Notes: generated from the letters alone by a model not told the origin. Positions 43,620 through 53,028 are shown, numbered from the stretch's first letter. The stretch is DNA of 64,000 bases from Salinimicrobium sp050750585 (GCF_050750585.1 NZ_JBOJLM010000016.1:1-64000); one strand, 5' to 3'. A program made the numbers and translations.

Positions 43620-44313
43620 AATTTATAAAGACAGCGCGAGAAGACATTTTTTCAATATTACCTGTATAAAAGCTGTTGGGATCATTGTCTCTCACAAGTT
43701 CATCATTAATGGCAAAGACGCCTCTTATTGATGGGGTGAATTTGAAGTAGTAGAGATAAAGATCTACCCCAAAACCTATTTCGTAATAAAAATTATTAGT
43801 GGTCATTCTAAACTGCCCATCGCTGTTGTCTTCGGGATTATTCTCGTTACTGGAGAGGTTTAGAGATGTAGATACTCCACCTACTACAAAAGGTTTAAAA
43901 TTATTTATTCGGGTAGTAGAAAATTTCAGTAGTAGCGGGATGTGTACAAAAGTAGAATTGATTTCCCTGAAAGTTTGACTATCTGCTTTTGTGGCTTGAA
44001 AATTAATTCTATTAAAAGAAACTCCCGGTTCCAGGCGTAGATCCAGGTGATCGGTAAGACGCATATTGCCAATCAGTCCCACGTTAAAACCTATGGTTCT
44101 GTCTATAGAGAAATCTTTTCCAGTAGCCGGACTGGCTTTATAATTTTTATAGTCAAAATCAAAGTCGTAAGTGTTGAATCCAAGAAAATATCCCCAGGAA
44201 AATCGCTGCATATCAAAATTTGGATTATTGATCACATCTTCCCCGCCAAAAAGCTGAGCACGTGCTGGTAAAGCCGCCAATAATACAATTGCTGCAATTA
44301 AAAACTTCTTCAT
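43606..44313 (-). CDS. porT: PorT, type IX secretion/gliding beta-barrel protein
   Basis: The 235-residue protein has a signal peptide cut after 'ALPARA' and an outer-membrane beta-barrel of the porin/OmpA-like fold with 'RFSWGYFLGFNTYDFDFDYK' near the start, a segment I associate with PorT (SprT) proteins. PorT is required for T9SS-dependent secretion in Porphyromonas and Flavobacterium. Its place directly after ubiE is the usual flavobacterial arrangement. The window also encodes at least two T9SS cargo proteins, consistent with a working system. Confidence 0.88.
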   Translation of the reverse strand: MKKFLIAAIVLLAALPARAQLFGGEDVINNPNFDMQRFSWGYFLGFNTYDFDFDYKNYKASPATGKDFSIDRTIGFNVGLIGNMRLTDHLDLRLEPGVSFNRINFQATKADSQTFREINSTFVHIPLLLKFSTTRINNFKPFVVGGVSTSLNLSSNENNPEDNSDGQFRMTTNNFYYEIGFGVDLYLYYFKFTPSIRGVFAINDELVRDNDPNSFYTGNIEKMSSRAVFINFTFQ

Positions 44314-44317
44314 GATC

Positions 44318-45046
44318 TTATTTTGATGCCGAATAAATAGTCGCCACTCCCATTGTTTGAGGCTTGTGTTGTACCTCTATAAACCCAATTTCACGCAAAA
44401 TATTGTTTAAGTTTTCCCCATAAGGGAAAGCGGCGGCACTTTCACTAAGGTAACTATAGGCAAGTTTATCTTTTGAAAACAACTTGCCAATTAATGGAAG
44501 AAGATTCTTAGAGTAGAATTGGTAACCTTGTTTAAACGGAAATTTAGTAGGAACAGAAGTCTCTAAAATGACAAAAATTCCGCCCGGTTTTAGAACCCGC
44601 AGAATTTCTGATAAGCCCTTTTCTAAATTTTCGAAATTGCGAACCCCAAAAGCAACTGAAATAGCATCAAAACTATTATCGTCAAAAGGTAAAGCTTCAG
44701 AGTCTCCCTGAATCATCTTGATTCGCCCTGTAAGTTTTTCTTCTTCGATCTTTTTTCTTCCTACAGATAGCATTCCTTCAGAAAGATCAAGACCCACAAT
44801 TTCTTTTGCACCTGTTTTTGCCAGACTTATGGCAAGGTCTCCTGTTCCGGTTGCGATGTCAAGAACAGATTCAGGATTGGTTTCAGAAATTATATTAATA
44901 ACTTTTTTACGCCATTTTACATCAATTCCAAAAGAGATAACTCTGTTTAAACCATCATAGTTGGTAGAAATGGTATCAAACATTTGCTCTACCTGTTTCT
45001 TCTTGTTTAAACTGGAATCTTTGTATGGGGTAACCTTCTTACTCAT
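44318..45046 (-). CDS. ubiE: Demethylmenaquinone methyltransferase
   Basis: The ATG at 45046 (MSKKVTPYKDSSLNKKKQVE) gives 242 residues. It is a class I SAM-dependent methyltransferase with 'MFDTISTNYDGLNRVISFGI', 'VLDIATGTGDLAISLAKTGA' (SAM-binding glycines) and 'SVAFGVRNFENLEKGLSEIL', the UbiE/MenG signatures. It makes menaquinone, the only expected respiratory quinone in this group. It is 4 bp upstream of porT and co-transcribed. Confidence 0.95.
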   Translation of the reverse strand: MSKKVTPYKDSSLNKKKQVEQMFDTISTNYDGLNRVISFGIDVKWRKKVINIISETNPESVLDIATGTGDLAISLAKTGAKEIVGLDLSEGMLSVGRKKIEEEKLTGRIKMIQGDSEALPFDDNSFDAISVAFGVRNFENLEKGLSEILRVLKPGGIFVILETSVPTKFPFKQGYQFYSKNLLPLIGKLFSKDKLAYSYLSESAAAFPYGENLNNILREIGFIEVQHKPQTMGVATIYSASK

Positions 45047-45146
45047 GCCAAAAAATTTTCGCCAAAGATACATGTTTATCTATCAAATGCTGAGCCTGTA
45101 AACCAAATACTTATGTGGTATTTTGTTTTGCTCGATTGAAATACAT

Positions 45147-45154
45147 TAACTTTG
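45147..45154 (+). promoter_or_regulatory. Promoter box TAACTTTG of trkA
   Basis: TAACTTTG fits TAnnTTTG; TTG triplets 16 and 21 bp upstream could each serve as the -33 element. The start would lie about 20 bp before the trkA ATG. Confidence 0.55.
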
Positions 45155-45179
45155 TGCCTCTTGAACTTACTTGTTCCTT

Positions 45180-46529
45180 ATGAAAATAATCATTGCCGGT
45201 GCCGGTGAGGTAGGATTCCATTTAGCCAAGCTATTGTCATATGAATCGCAGGATATCACTCTTATTGATGTGAGTCGTGAGAATCTTATCTATGCCGATG
45301 CCCATCTGGATATTCGCACCCTAAGAGGAGATGCTACTTCCATTTCGGTGCTTAAAGATGCGCAAGTAAAAGACGTAGATCTGTTAATTGGTGTTACCAG
45401 TAGTGAAACAACAAATATTACAGTTTGTGTACTGGCCAAGCAATTAGGTGCAAAACGCACCATTGCCAGAATTGCCAATACCGAATTTTTGGACGGAAAA
45501 GACGAGATAGGTTTTACCCAGTTTGGAATTGATGAACTCATTTCTCCTGAAGCATTAGCCGCCCGTGAAATTGAACTTCTCCTGAATCAGTCGGCGTTTA
45601 ATGATAGTTACGAATTTGAAGATGGAGCCCTCACTATGGTGGGATTAACACTTTCTGAATCGGCTGCTTTTTTAGGGAAATCGGTTAAAGAAACTGCCAA
45701 GATCTTTCCGGGGATTCATTTTATGCCAATTGCACTACGGCGGAAGGATACTGTAGAGACAACTATTCCCAGAGGAACTACCACTTTTAAAGAGGGCGAT
45801 CAGGTTTACTTTGTAACTACACGTGGGGGAGTAAGTGACCTTTATAAGCTTACAGGAAAGAAACGCCAGAACATGAAAAATGTTATGATTCTGGGAGGGA
45901 GCAAGATAGGCCGTAAAGCCTCGATGGATTTGTGCAAAAAGAAAATGAATGTGAAGCTCATAGAGAGCGATAAGGATACAGCATTTGATCTTGCCGATGA
46001 ACTGCCAAGAGCCCTGATCATTCATGGTGATGGTCGTAATGTGGAGTTGCTCGAGGAAGAAAGCATTCAGGATATGGACGCCTTTATTGCGGTAACAGGA
46101 AATTCTGAAACCAATATTATGACCTGCCTCGTTGCTAAATCCAAGAATGTAAAGCGAACCATTGCACTGGTTGAGAATATGGATTATTTTCAGTTAAGCC
46201 ACTCCATAGGGATAGATACGCTTATCAATAAAAAACTACTGGCCGCAAGTAATATATTCAGGTACATAAGAAAAGGAGAGGTCGTTGCTATGACACGCCT
46301 TAGTAATATGGATGCTGAGCTGCTGGAGTTCATAGTTAAACCTACTTCTAAGGTTTCCAATAAAAAAATTATAGATCTTGACTTTCCGCGATCAGCAATT
46401 ATTGGTGGAGTTATTAGAGATGGAATAGGAGTGATTGCTTTGGGTAATTTCAGAATTCTTCCCGGTGACCGGATTGTAATTTGTTGTTTGCCACATGCCA
46501 TTCACAAAGTAGAAAAATTGTTCCTCTAA
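45180..46529 (+). CDS. trkA: Trk potassium uptake regulatory subunit TrkA
   Basis: The ATG at 45180 gives 449 residues with two consecutive RCK-N/RCK-C units: 'IIIAGAGEVGFHLAKLLSYE' near the start and 'VMILGGSKIGRKASMDLCKK' at about 235, each a NAD(H)-binding Rossmann fold. The two-unit layout is typical of TrkA. It gates the TrkH channel in response to nucleotide binding. Its stop shares one base with the start of trkH (TAATG), so the two are translated together. Confidence 0.95.
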   Translation: MKIIIAGAGEVGFHLAKLLSYESQDITLIDVSRENLIYADAHLDIRTLRGDATSISVLKDAQVKDVDLLIGVTSSETTNITVCVLAKQLGAKRTIARIANTEFLDGKDEIGFTQFGIDELISPEALAAREIELLLNQSAFNDSYEFEDGALTMVGLTLSESAAFLGKSVKETAKIFPGIHFMPIALRRKDTVETTIPRGTTTFKEGDQVYFVTTRGGVSDLYKLTGKKRQNMKNVMILGGSKIGRKASMDLCKKKMNVKLIESDKDTAFDLADELPRALIIHGDGRNVELLEEESIQDMDAFIAVTGNSETNIMTCLVAKSKNVKRTIALVENMDYFQLSHSIGIDTLINKKLLAASNIFRYIRKGEVVAMTRLSNMDAELLEFIVKPTSKVSNKKIIDLDFPRSAIIGGVIRDGIGVIALGNFRILPGDRIVICCLPHAIHKVEKLFL

Positions 46530-48025
46530 TGCCGAGACTTAATAAGCCTATAATTAGTCATATCATGGGGGTGCTCATGGTCTGCAACGGGGGGTTCATG
46601 CTTACTGCTGCCGGAGTTAGTTTTTACTATCAGGATGGAGTAACCTGGGGAATCCTGCAGGCAGCACTAATTACTATGGGAATTGGAGGTTTGGCAATGG
46701 TTTTTACAAAGGGCCATGTGAAAGAGGTCAAAAAAAGAGATGGCTATCTCATTGTAACCTTCGGATGGATATTTATGGCACTAAGTGGTACCCTGCCGTA
46801 TGTGTTAAGCGGTGGAATACCTTCCTTTACAAATGCCTTTTTTGAAACCATGTCTGGCTACACCACCACAGGGGCTTCAATTTTAAATGATATAGAATCT
46901 GTTCCCAAAGGGTTGCTCTTCTGGCGAAGCCTTACCCACTGGATTGGGGGAATGGGAATTATAGTCCTGGCCATTGCAATCCTTCCACTGTTGGGAATTG
47001 GTGGTATGCAGCTATTTGCCGCAGAGGCCCCGGGCCCCAGTGCCGATAAACTAAAGCCACGAATTACCGACACCGCCAAAAGACTCTGGTTTATTTACGT
47101 AGGATTAACTTTTGCTGAAACCGTATTATTATACGTTGCCGGGATGGGCCTTTTTGATGCCGTTAATCACTCCCTAAGTACACTCTCTACCGGTGGCTTT
47201 TCCACAAAAAACGCAAGTGTCGCATTCTGGAATGACAATCCTCTGGTGCAGTACATTATCTCTTTATTCATGTTTCTGGCAGGAACAAATTTCGTGATAA
47301 GTTACTTTGGGTTCAAAGGGAATTTCAGAAAGGTCTTTCGCGATGAAGAGTTTAAATGGTATTCCTATTTTATTATTGGTTTTACGTTGATTGCTGCTCT
47401 AATCGTTTTTTTTAAAGCCGATCCTTCTCTTTCATCTATAGATCATCCTATGATTTTGGGAGAATTTGAAAGTGCCTTGAGGCATTCCCTGTTTCAGGTT
47501 CTTGCTATTGTTACCACTACAGGTTTTGTCACGGCAGATTATACTTTATGGACTACTTTTTTGACGGTCTTTTTCTTCGGATTATTCTTCCTTGGGGGCT
47601 CAGCAGGCTCTACAGCAGGTGGGGTGAAAGTTATGCGACATGTGATTATGATTAGAAACGGCCTCATTGAATTTAAAAGAACGCTGCACCCAAATGCTGT
47701 ACTCCCGGTACATTATAACGGTAAGAGTATAAGTAAAAAGATTGTCTTTAATATTCTGGGCTTTTTTATCCTTTACATGCTTTCTTTCATAATTGGTGCA
47801 TTGGGGCTCGCTTCAATGGGGCTGGGCTTTGAAACTGCAATTGGAGGAGCAGCTTCTGCTCTGGGCAATATCGGTCCGGCTTTTGGAGACCTTGGGCCGG
47901 TAAACAATTTTGATTCTTTGCCCCCTCAGGGAAAATGGTGGTGTTCATTTCTTATGCTTATAGGAAGGCTTGAGCTATTTACCGTCCTCATACTTTTAAC
48001 ACCATTCTTCTGGAGAAACCGATAG
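46529..48025 (+). CDS. trkH: Trk potassium channel subunit TrkH
   Basis: The ATG at 46529 gives 498 residues; the longer frame through trkA is not real. The protein has the four-repeat TrkH/KtrB pore fold with selectivity-filter glycines visible in 'TMSGYTTTGASIL', 'LSTLSTGGFSTKN', 'AIVTTTGFVTADY' and 'ALGNIGPAFGDLG', and the 'GLFFLGGSAGSTAGGVKVMR' intramembrane segment. It forms the K+ pore in the inner membrane, controlled by TrkA. Confidence 0.95.
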   Translation: MPRLNKPIISHIMGVLMVCNGGFMLTAAGVSFYYQDGVTWGILQAALITMGIGGLAMVFTKGHVKEVKKRDGYLIVTFGWIFMALSGTLPYVLSGGIPSFTNAFFETMSGYTTTGASILNDIESVPKGLLFWRSLTHWIGGMGIIVLAIAILPLLGIGGMQLFAAEAPGPSADKLKPRITDTAKRLWFIYVGLTFAETVLLYVAGMGLFDAVNHSLSTLSTGGFSTKNASVAFWNDNPLVQYIISLFMFLAGTNFVISYFGFKGNFRKVFRDEEFKWYSYFIIGFTLIAALIVFFKADPSLSSIDHPMILGEFESALRHSLFQVLAIVTTTGFVTADYTLWTTFLTVFFFGLFFLGGSAGSTAGGVKVMRHVIMIRNGLIEFKRTLHPNAVLPVHYNGKSISKKIVFNILGFFILYMLSFIIGALGLASMGLGFETAIGGAASALGNIGPAFGDLGPVNNFDSLPPQGKWWCSFLMLIGRLELFTVLILLTPFFWRNR

Positions 48026-48114
48026 GATTAATCAGTATGCAGTAATTAGTATTGAGAATTGAGAATTGAGTGATTTTTGCTAGATAATTTTTCTTCTCTT
48101 ATTCTTCGGAAACC

Positions 48115-48905
48115 TTCGGACAGCAAATTATTTGTATTGATGGCGCGGATTTGTAATCCGTGACGAGAAGAATTCAATTCAAATTTCTATGACTGAAAAT
48201 GTTCTTCAAAAATGGCATTTCTGGAAAGTGTTTTCCCGGAAGGCATTCCACAAAGAGGAGCGGTTAAGTATTGGGATTTTAGAATTGAGAATTAGAAAAT
48301 TCTATTTTCAAATTTCTTCTTTTCTATCTGCGGAAATCTGTAGAATCTGCGGGAAATAGAAGTATCAGTATTTGGATGTCGCGGATTTGCAATCCGTGAC
48401 GAGAAGAATTCAATTCAAATTTCCATGACTGAAAATGTTCTTCAAAAATGGCATTTCTGGAAAGTATTTTCCCGGAAGGCATTCCACAAAGAGGAGCGGT
48501 TAAGTATTGGGATTTTAGAATTGAGAATTAGAAAATTTCATTTTTGAAATTTCTTCTTTTTTATCTGCGGAAATCTGTAGAATCTGCGGGAAATAGAAGT
48601 GCCAGCATTTAGATGTCGCGGATTTGTAATCCGTGACGAGAAGAATTCAATTCGAATTTCTATGACTGAAAATGTTCTTCAAAAATGGCATTTTTGGGAA
48701 GTATTTTTCCGGAAGGCATTCCGCAATACGGAGTGATTTAGTATAGAGATTCTAGAATTGAGAAGTTAGTGATTTTCATTATTCAAGTTTCTTCTTTTCT
48801 ATCGGCGGAAATCTGTAGAATCTGCGGGAAATAGAAGTATCAGCATTTAGATGTCGCGGATTTGCAATCCGTGACGAGAATAATCCATTCAAATTTCATT
48901 TTTTG
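48115..48905. repeat. Left block of a 235-238-bp tandem repeat
   Basis: Units start with the REP-like core GCGGATTTG(C/T)AATCCGTG at 48145, 48381, 48618 and 48856 (periods 236, 237, 238). Each unit also carries ACTGAAAATGTTCTTC, the palindrome TCAAAAATGGCATTTTTGG (partly degraded in the first two), a GGAAGGCATTCC-type palindrome, GAATTGAGAATTAGAAAAT, and TCTGCGGAAATCTGTAGAAT. No gene is present from 48026 to 48949. The block opens with TTCGGACAGCAAATTATTTG, a sequence repeated at the start of the right block. Confidence 0.9.
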
Positions 48906-48949
48906 AACGGTCTTCCACAATTAGTATTATTTATAATTGCCTATAGCAT

Positions 48950-49510
48950 TCAAACTAATTCCAAATCCTCTTTACTTAATTTCAAATTAGGATTATCTAT
49001 TTTCTTAATTGAAGATTTGATTTTTGCTCTTTCATCTTGAGGAAGAAAGGTTGGAACAAGATCAGTTAAATCAATTTTCAATAATCTATTAATTACAATC
49101 AAATCTCTCAAGGAAAATGGACTAATACCATTTACTAATTCAGAAATATATGATTTATTATTATGTCCTAGTAAAACACCAAAATCTTGTTGAGTAATTC
49201 CTATATTTTTTAATTTTGTTCGAATTAAATTTTTTCTTTTTTGAATGAATAATCTTTCTTTCTCAGCAACTAATTCAGCGACATCACTTTCTAAAATTTT
49301 CTTGTCAGAAATTTTTGAATTTCCAGACCAGTTCTTTGATTCATATTCTTCAATTAGATCTCTTAAATTGGATCTCAGTTCCTTAAAAGTAGAATCTTTT
49401 TTAGATAAGATTCGTAGTTTCCTATCAGCTATTAAGGCTCTTTCAAGCTCTAATTCATTTCTAATTGCTCCATTTTGAAGGAGTTCTTTTATGTCAAATT
49501 GTGTTTCCAT
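48950..49510 (-). CDS. higA: HigA-like antitoxin with helix-turn-helix domain
   Basis: The ATG at 49510 gives 186 residues; the longer frame starts at TTG inside the toxin's end. A coiled-coil-like N-terminal half ('ELELERALIADRKLRILSKK') is followed by an XRE-type helix-turn-helix (about 105-165, 'GITQQDFGVLLGHNNKSYIS' and 'ELVNGISPFSLRDLIVINRL'). It follows the toxin gene by 1 bp, the toxin-first order of higBA. HigA proteins neutralise HigB and repress the shared promoter. At 186 residues it is longer than most HigA proteins, because of the N-terminal half. Confidence 0.75.
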   Translation of the reverse strand: METQFDIKELLQNGAIRNELELERALIADRKLRILSKKDSTFKELRSNLRDLIEEYESKNWSGNSKISDKKILESDVAELVAEKERLFIQKRKNLIRTKLKNIGITQQDFGVLLGHNNKSYISELVNGISPFSLRDLIVINRLLKIDLTDLVPTFLPQDERAKIKSSIKKIDNPNLKLSKEDLELV

Positions 49511-49511
49511 A

Positions 49512-49856
49512 TTATTCAATCCAATCGTTTGATCTTAACCAGGTTTTAATAGTGTTTTTATTGTTCTTGAAGGTTAAAATGTAATCATCGTGATTTCCTA
49601 CCCAGACTACAGTTGCTTCATTCTCATCAAATTCAACTAATATCATTGTTCTATCAGCACGAGTAATATCAAAAAAATAAAACCCGTCATTGTGAACACA
49701 ATCAGCGTCAATTCTTGCTTCTGTTAGTTCTAGCTCATTATTCCAATTATTAGATTCAATAGAATCTATTAAATCAATAATTCCTGTCAAAAGAATTTGA
49801 TTACCCCTATTCTTTCTTTTGAACTTCTCTAATTTTTTCTTGTTGATTAGTCTCAT
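49512..49856 (-). CDS. higB: HigB-like mRNA interferase toxin
   Basis: The 114-residue protein matches the HigB pattern: 'RLINKKKLEKFKRKNR' at the start, 'LTEARIDADCVHNDGFYFFD' in the middle, 'RTMILVEFDENEATVVWVGN' with 'HDDY' near the end. HigB cleaves mRNA on the ribosome; catalytic residues cannot be confirmed by eye. The gene starts nearly leaderless from a promoter overlapped by an inverted repeat. It lies between two blocks of near-identical repeats, so gain or loss of the whole module by recombination is easy to imagine. Confidence 0.75.
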   Translation of the reverse strand: MRLINKKKLEKFKRKNRGNQILLTGIIDLIDSIESNNWNNELELTEARIDADCVHNDGFYFFDITRADRTMILVEFDENEATVVWVGNHDDYILTFKNNKNTIKTWLRSNDWIE

Positions 49857-49864
49857 TAGTATGA

Positions 49865-49900
49865 CAAAAATAACGAAAGTTCTAAAATAATTAGAACTTT
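49865..49900 (-). promoter_or_regulatory. higBA promoter and operator
   Basis: AAAGTTCTAA (49876-49885), AATAA, TTAGAACTTT (49891-49900) is a perfect 10-bp inverted repeat. On the minus strand the box TATTTTTG (49872-49865) lies directly downstream of it, and the higB ATG follows within about 10 bp, so the message is nearly leaderless. A repressor bound to the inverted repeat would block the promoter, as in known HigA autoregulation. Confidence 0.65.
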
Positions 49901-49955
49901 ATTTTGAAATGTTCCTTCAAACTTGTTTTTAAGGCCTATACGCTTCTCATTTATT

Positions 49956-50534
49956 TTCGGACAGCAAATTATTTGTATTGATGTCGCGGATTTGCAATCC
50001 GTGACGAGAAGAATTCAATTCGAATTTCTATGACTGAAAATGTTCTTCAAAAATGGCATTTTTGGAAAGTATTTTCCCGGAAGTCATTCCACAAAGAGGA
50101 GCGGTTAAGTATTGGGATTTTAGAAATGAGAATTAGAAAATTCCATTTTAAAATTTCTTCTTTTCTATCTGCGGAAATCTGTAGAATCTGCGGGAAATAG
50201 AAGTATCAGTATTCAGATGTCGCGGATTTGTAATTCGTGACAAGAAGAATTCAATTCAAATTTCCATGACTGAAAATGTTCTTCAAAAATGGCATTTTTG
50301 GGAGTGTTTTTCCGGAGGGCATTCCACAAAGAGGAGCGGTTAAGTATTGGGATTTAGAATTGAGAATTAGAAAATTCCATTTTGAAATTTCTTCTTTTCT
50401 ATCTGCGGAAATCTGTAGAATCTGCGGGAAATAGAAGTATCAGTATTTAGATGTCGCGGATTTATAATCCGTGACGAGAATGATCCAATTCGACTTCAGA
50501 AATATAAAATGTTCTTCAAAAATGGCATTTTTGA
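49956..50534. repeat. Right block of the 235-bp tandem repeat
   Basis: Units start at 49986, 50222 and 50456 (periods 236 and 234). The block begins with the same TTCGGACAGCAAATTATTTG that begins the left block, 1841 bp away, and ends with the perfect palindrome TCAAAAATGGCATTTTTGA at 50516-50534. The two blocks are direct repeats flanking the higBA module. Confidence 0.9.
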
Positions 50535-50567
50535 GAGGTCTTGTCTTCAAATGCTTCAGGCATAAAC

Positions 50568-50600
50568 AAAAAATCCCTACTTTTTCAGCAGGGATTTTTT
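50568..50600 (-). terminator. Terminator of the aminotransferase gene
   Basis: AAAAAATCCCT and AGGGATTTTTT form a stem with a T/C-rich loop. On the minus strand it follows the aminotransferase stop by 17 bp and ends in a T-run. Confidence 0.85.
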
Positions 50601-50617
50601 ATAGATTTCAGAAGAAA

Positions 50618-51808
50618 TTATTTTTCAGAAATAGCATTTTTGATGCGATTCATGGCTTCTTCTATTTCGGCTTCACTTGCGGCATAAGAGAACCTGATGC
50701 AGTTTGGGCTTCCAAAAGCATCTCCGGTTACTGTAGCTACCAAAGCTCTTTCCAAAATGAACATAGAAAAATCGGTTGCATCTTTAATTTCGTAGCCATT
50801 GATGGTCTTTCCGAAGAAATAGGAAATATCGGGGAAAACATAAAAAGCACCCTCTGGCTCTGTAATGGCAAAACCTTCAATGCCCGACATTAAATCAATG
50901 ATCAACTTTCTGCGGCTTTTAAACCTGTCGATCATGTACTGGATCTTGCTTACAGGAGCTTCTAATGCAGTGATCACCGCACGTTGTGCGATACAGTTGG
51001 CGCCACTGGTGATTTGGCCCTGCATTTTGTTACAGGCTCTCGCAATCTCGGCAGGGGCTCCTATGTAGCCAATTCTCCATCCGGTCATGGCAAAAGCTTT
51101 TGAAACTCCGTTTACAGTGACCACACGGTCATACATATCTTCGAACTCTGCCATAGAGGCGTGCCCTCCCACAAAATTAATGTGCTCATAAATTTCATCG
51201 CTCACCACAATGATTTGCGGATGTTTTACCAGCACATCGGCCAAAGCACGAAGTTCTTCTTTGCTGTAAACCATCCCACTTGGATTTGAAGGGGAGCTGT
51301 ACCACAACATTTTAGTTTTTGGCGTAATGGCAGCTTCAAGTTGCTGTGGTGTCATCTTAAAATCTGATTCAACTGAAGTAGGTACTTCTACGGGAACGCC
51401 TTCGGCCAGCTTCACAATTTCGGCATAGCTCACCCAGTAAGGGCAGGGAAGGATCACCTCGTCTCCCGGGTTGAGCATTACCATCGCAACGTTGGCCAGG
51501 GATTGTTTTGCTCCTGTTGAAACAACAATTTGGGAACGATCATAAGTGAGGCCATTATCTCTCTTGAACTTGTTGATAATAGCATCTTTTAGCTCCACGT
51601 AACCGTCTACCGGCGTGTAGGCGTTGTAATTTTCATTGATGGCCTGTATGGCGGCATCTTTAATAAAGTCGGGAGTATTAAAATCGGGTTCTCCCAGGCT
51701 AAGGCCTATAACGTCTTTTCCTTCTGCCTTAAGCTCTCTGGTCTTGGCAGCCATTGCCAGGGTTTGAGAGGTAGACATGTTGTTAATGCGATCAGATAGT
51801 TGGTACAT
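50618..51808 (-). CDS. Class I aspartate aminotransferase family enzyme
   Basis: The 396-residue PLP enzyme has 'VIGLSLGEPDFNTPDFIKDA', 'STGAKQSLANVAMVMLNPGD', 'YSSPSNPSGMVYSKEELRAL', 'VVSDEIYEHINF' and 'VSKAFAMTGWRIGYIGAP' with the PLP-binding lysine of the SKAFAMTGWRIG motif. This is subgroup I-beta type aspartate aminotransferase, which usually also accepts other amino acids. The exact amino donor is not certain. It has its own terminator. Confidence 0.92.
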   Translation of the reverse strand: MYQLSDRINNMSTSQTLAMAAKTRELKAEGKDVIGLSLGEPDFNTPDFIKDAAIQAINENYNAYTPVDGYVELKDAIINKFKRDNGLTYDRSQIVVSTGAKQSLANVAMVMLNPGDEVILPCPYWVSYAEIVKLAEGVPVEVPTSVESDFKMTPQQLEAAITPKTKMLWYSSPSNPSGMVYSKEELRALADVLVKHPQIIVVSDEIYEHINFVGGHASMAEFEDMYDRVVTVNGVSKAFAMTGWRIGYIGAPAEIARACNKMQGQITSGANCIAQRAVITALEAPVSKIQYMIDRFKSRRKLIIDLMSGIEGFAITEPEGAFYVFPDISYFFGKTINGYEIKDATDFSMFILERALVATVTGDAFGSPNCIRFSYAASEAEIEEAMNRIKNAISEK

Positions 51809-51843
51809 GTTAAAAAGGGTTGATAGTTATGGTAGATTAATAG

Positions 51844-52944
51844 TTAAGATGATACTGTGGGCTTCATTCCCATTTCGCGTAAATGGCGAAAATGTGCGGT
51901 AATGGCTGCCCGGGTGGTCTTATATTCATTATAAGGCAGCTGGCACTCTTTAGCTGTTTCCTTCACTATTTTTGATAGTTTGTTATAATGAATATGACTA
52001 ATATTCGGAAAAATGTGATGCTCTACCTGGTGATTCAATCCGCCGGTAAACCAGTTGACTAACTTATTTTTGGTAGAGAAATTTACCGTGGTAAATAATT
52101 GATGAATGGCCCAGGTGTTTTTCATAGAGCCGGTATCATCGGGTAAAGGCATGTCAGTTTTTTCTACTACGTGAGCCAGTTGGAATACCACACTTAAAAT
52201 AAGGCCTGCAGTGTAATGCATTATGAAAAACCCAATAAGGATCTTCCACCAGGCGATAGACAGGATAAGCATTGGGATGACGATCCAGATTGCCACGTAA
52301 ATAAGTTTAGTGATGGCTATGATGCTCCATTGCTTTACCGGATTTGGCATTTTTCCGTAAGAAAGTTTACGGGCAAGATACCTTTTGGTTTGCTTAAAAT
52401 CTGTGGTGAGTGCCCAGTTAAAGGTAAGTAACCCATATAAAAATATGGAGTAATACTGCTGAAACCTATGAAAGCTGTGCCATTTGGCGTGTTTGCTAAA
52501 GCGTATGATCCTGCCGGCATCCAGATCTTCATCGTGGCCGTGAATATTTGTATAAGTATGATGCAGAACATTGTGCTGTACCTGCCAGTTGTAAACGTTT
52601 CCTGCCAAAACGTAGATAGTACCCCCCATAAGATTATTTACCCATTTTTTGGAAGAGTAGGAGCCGTGATTACCATCGTGCATAATGTTCATGCCCACAC
52701 CGGCCATACCTACTCCCATCACTATAGTAAGTAATAACATCCACCATTGAGAAATGTCAAGGGTAAGAATGAGAAAGTATGGAGTTAAGAAAAGGGAAAA
52801 CATGACCACGGCTTTGAGATGAAGCTTCCAGTTTCCACTTTTTGAAAGGTTGTTTTCTTTGAAATAGGCATTCACCCTGCTATTAAGGGTTCGGAAGAAC
52901 TTTGCTGAATCTGTCCGGGAAAAACGTACTGTAGGTGTATTCAT
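51844..52944 (-). CDS. Membrane fatty acid desaturase
   Basis: The 366-residue membrane protein has the three histidine boxes of acyl-lipid/acyl-CoA desaturases: 'HDGNH' (about 88-92), 'HNVLHH' (about 124-129) and 'HQVEHH' near residue 305. The third box reads H-x-x-x-H-H with Gln at its second position ('NHQVEHHIFPNISHIHY'), as in front-end (delta-6-like) desaturases, but no cytochrome b5 domain is present. Four to six helices lie between. It inserts a double bond in membrane lipids, perhaps for fluidity control in the cold. Confidence 0.88.
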   Translation of the reverse strand: MNTPTVRFSRTDSAKFFRTLNSRVNAYFKENNLSKSGNWKLHLKAVVMFSLFLTPYFLILTLDISQWWMLLLTIVMGVGMAGVGMNIMHDGNHGSYSSKKWVNNLMGGTIYVLAGNVYNWQVQHNVLHHTYTNIHGHDEDLDAGRIIRFSKHAKWHSFHRFQQYYSIFLYGLLTFNWALTTDFKQTKRYLARKLSYGKMPNPVKQWSIIAITKLIYVAIWIVIPMLILSIAWWKILIGFFIMHYTAGLILSVVFQLAHVVEKTDMPLPDDTGSMKNTWAIHQLFTTVNFSTKNKLVNWFTGGLNHQVEHHIFPNISHIHYNKLSKIVKETAKECQLPYNEYKTTRAAITAHFRHLREMGMKPTVSS

Positions 52945-53028
52945 TAAAAATTTTGTATGTAAATGACAAAGGTAAAAGATTATAATTCTCTACGAGTATA
53001 GCACTTCACAATTAATGCTTTAAATTAT

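Noticed and set aside
48950..49856. Phage repressor with neighbouring small gene
   Set aside because: No other phage genes are nearby; the toxin-first order, 1-bp gap and single operator fit a higBA pair better.
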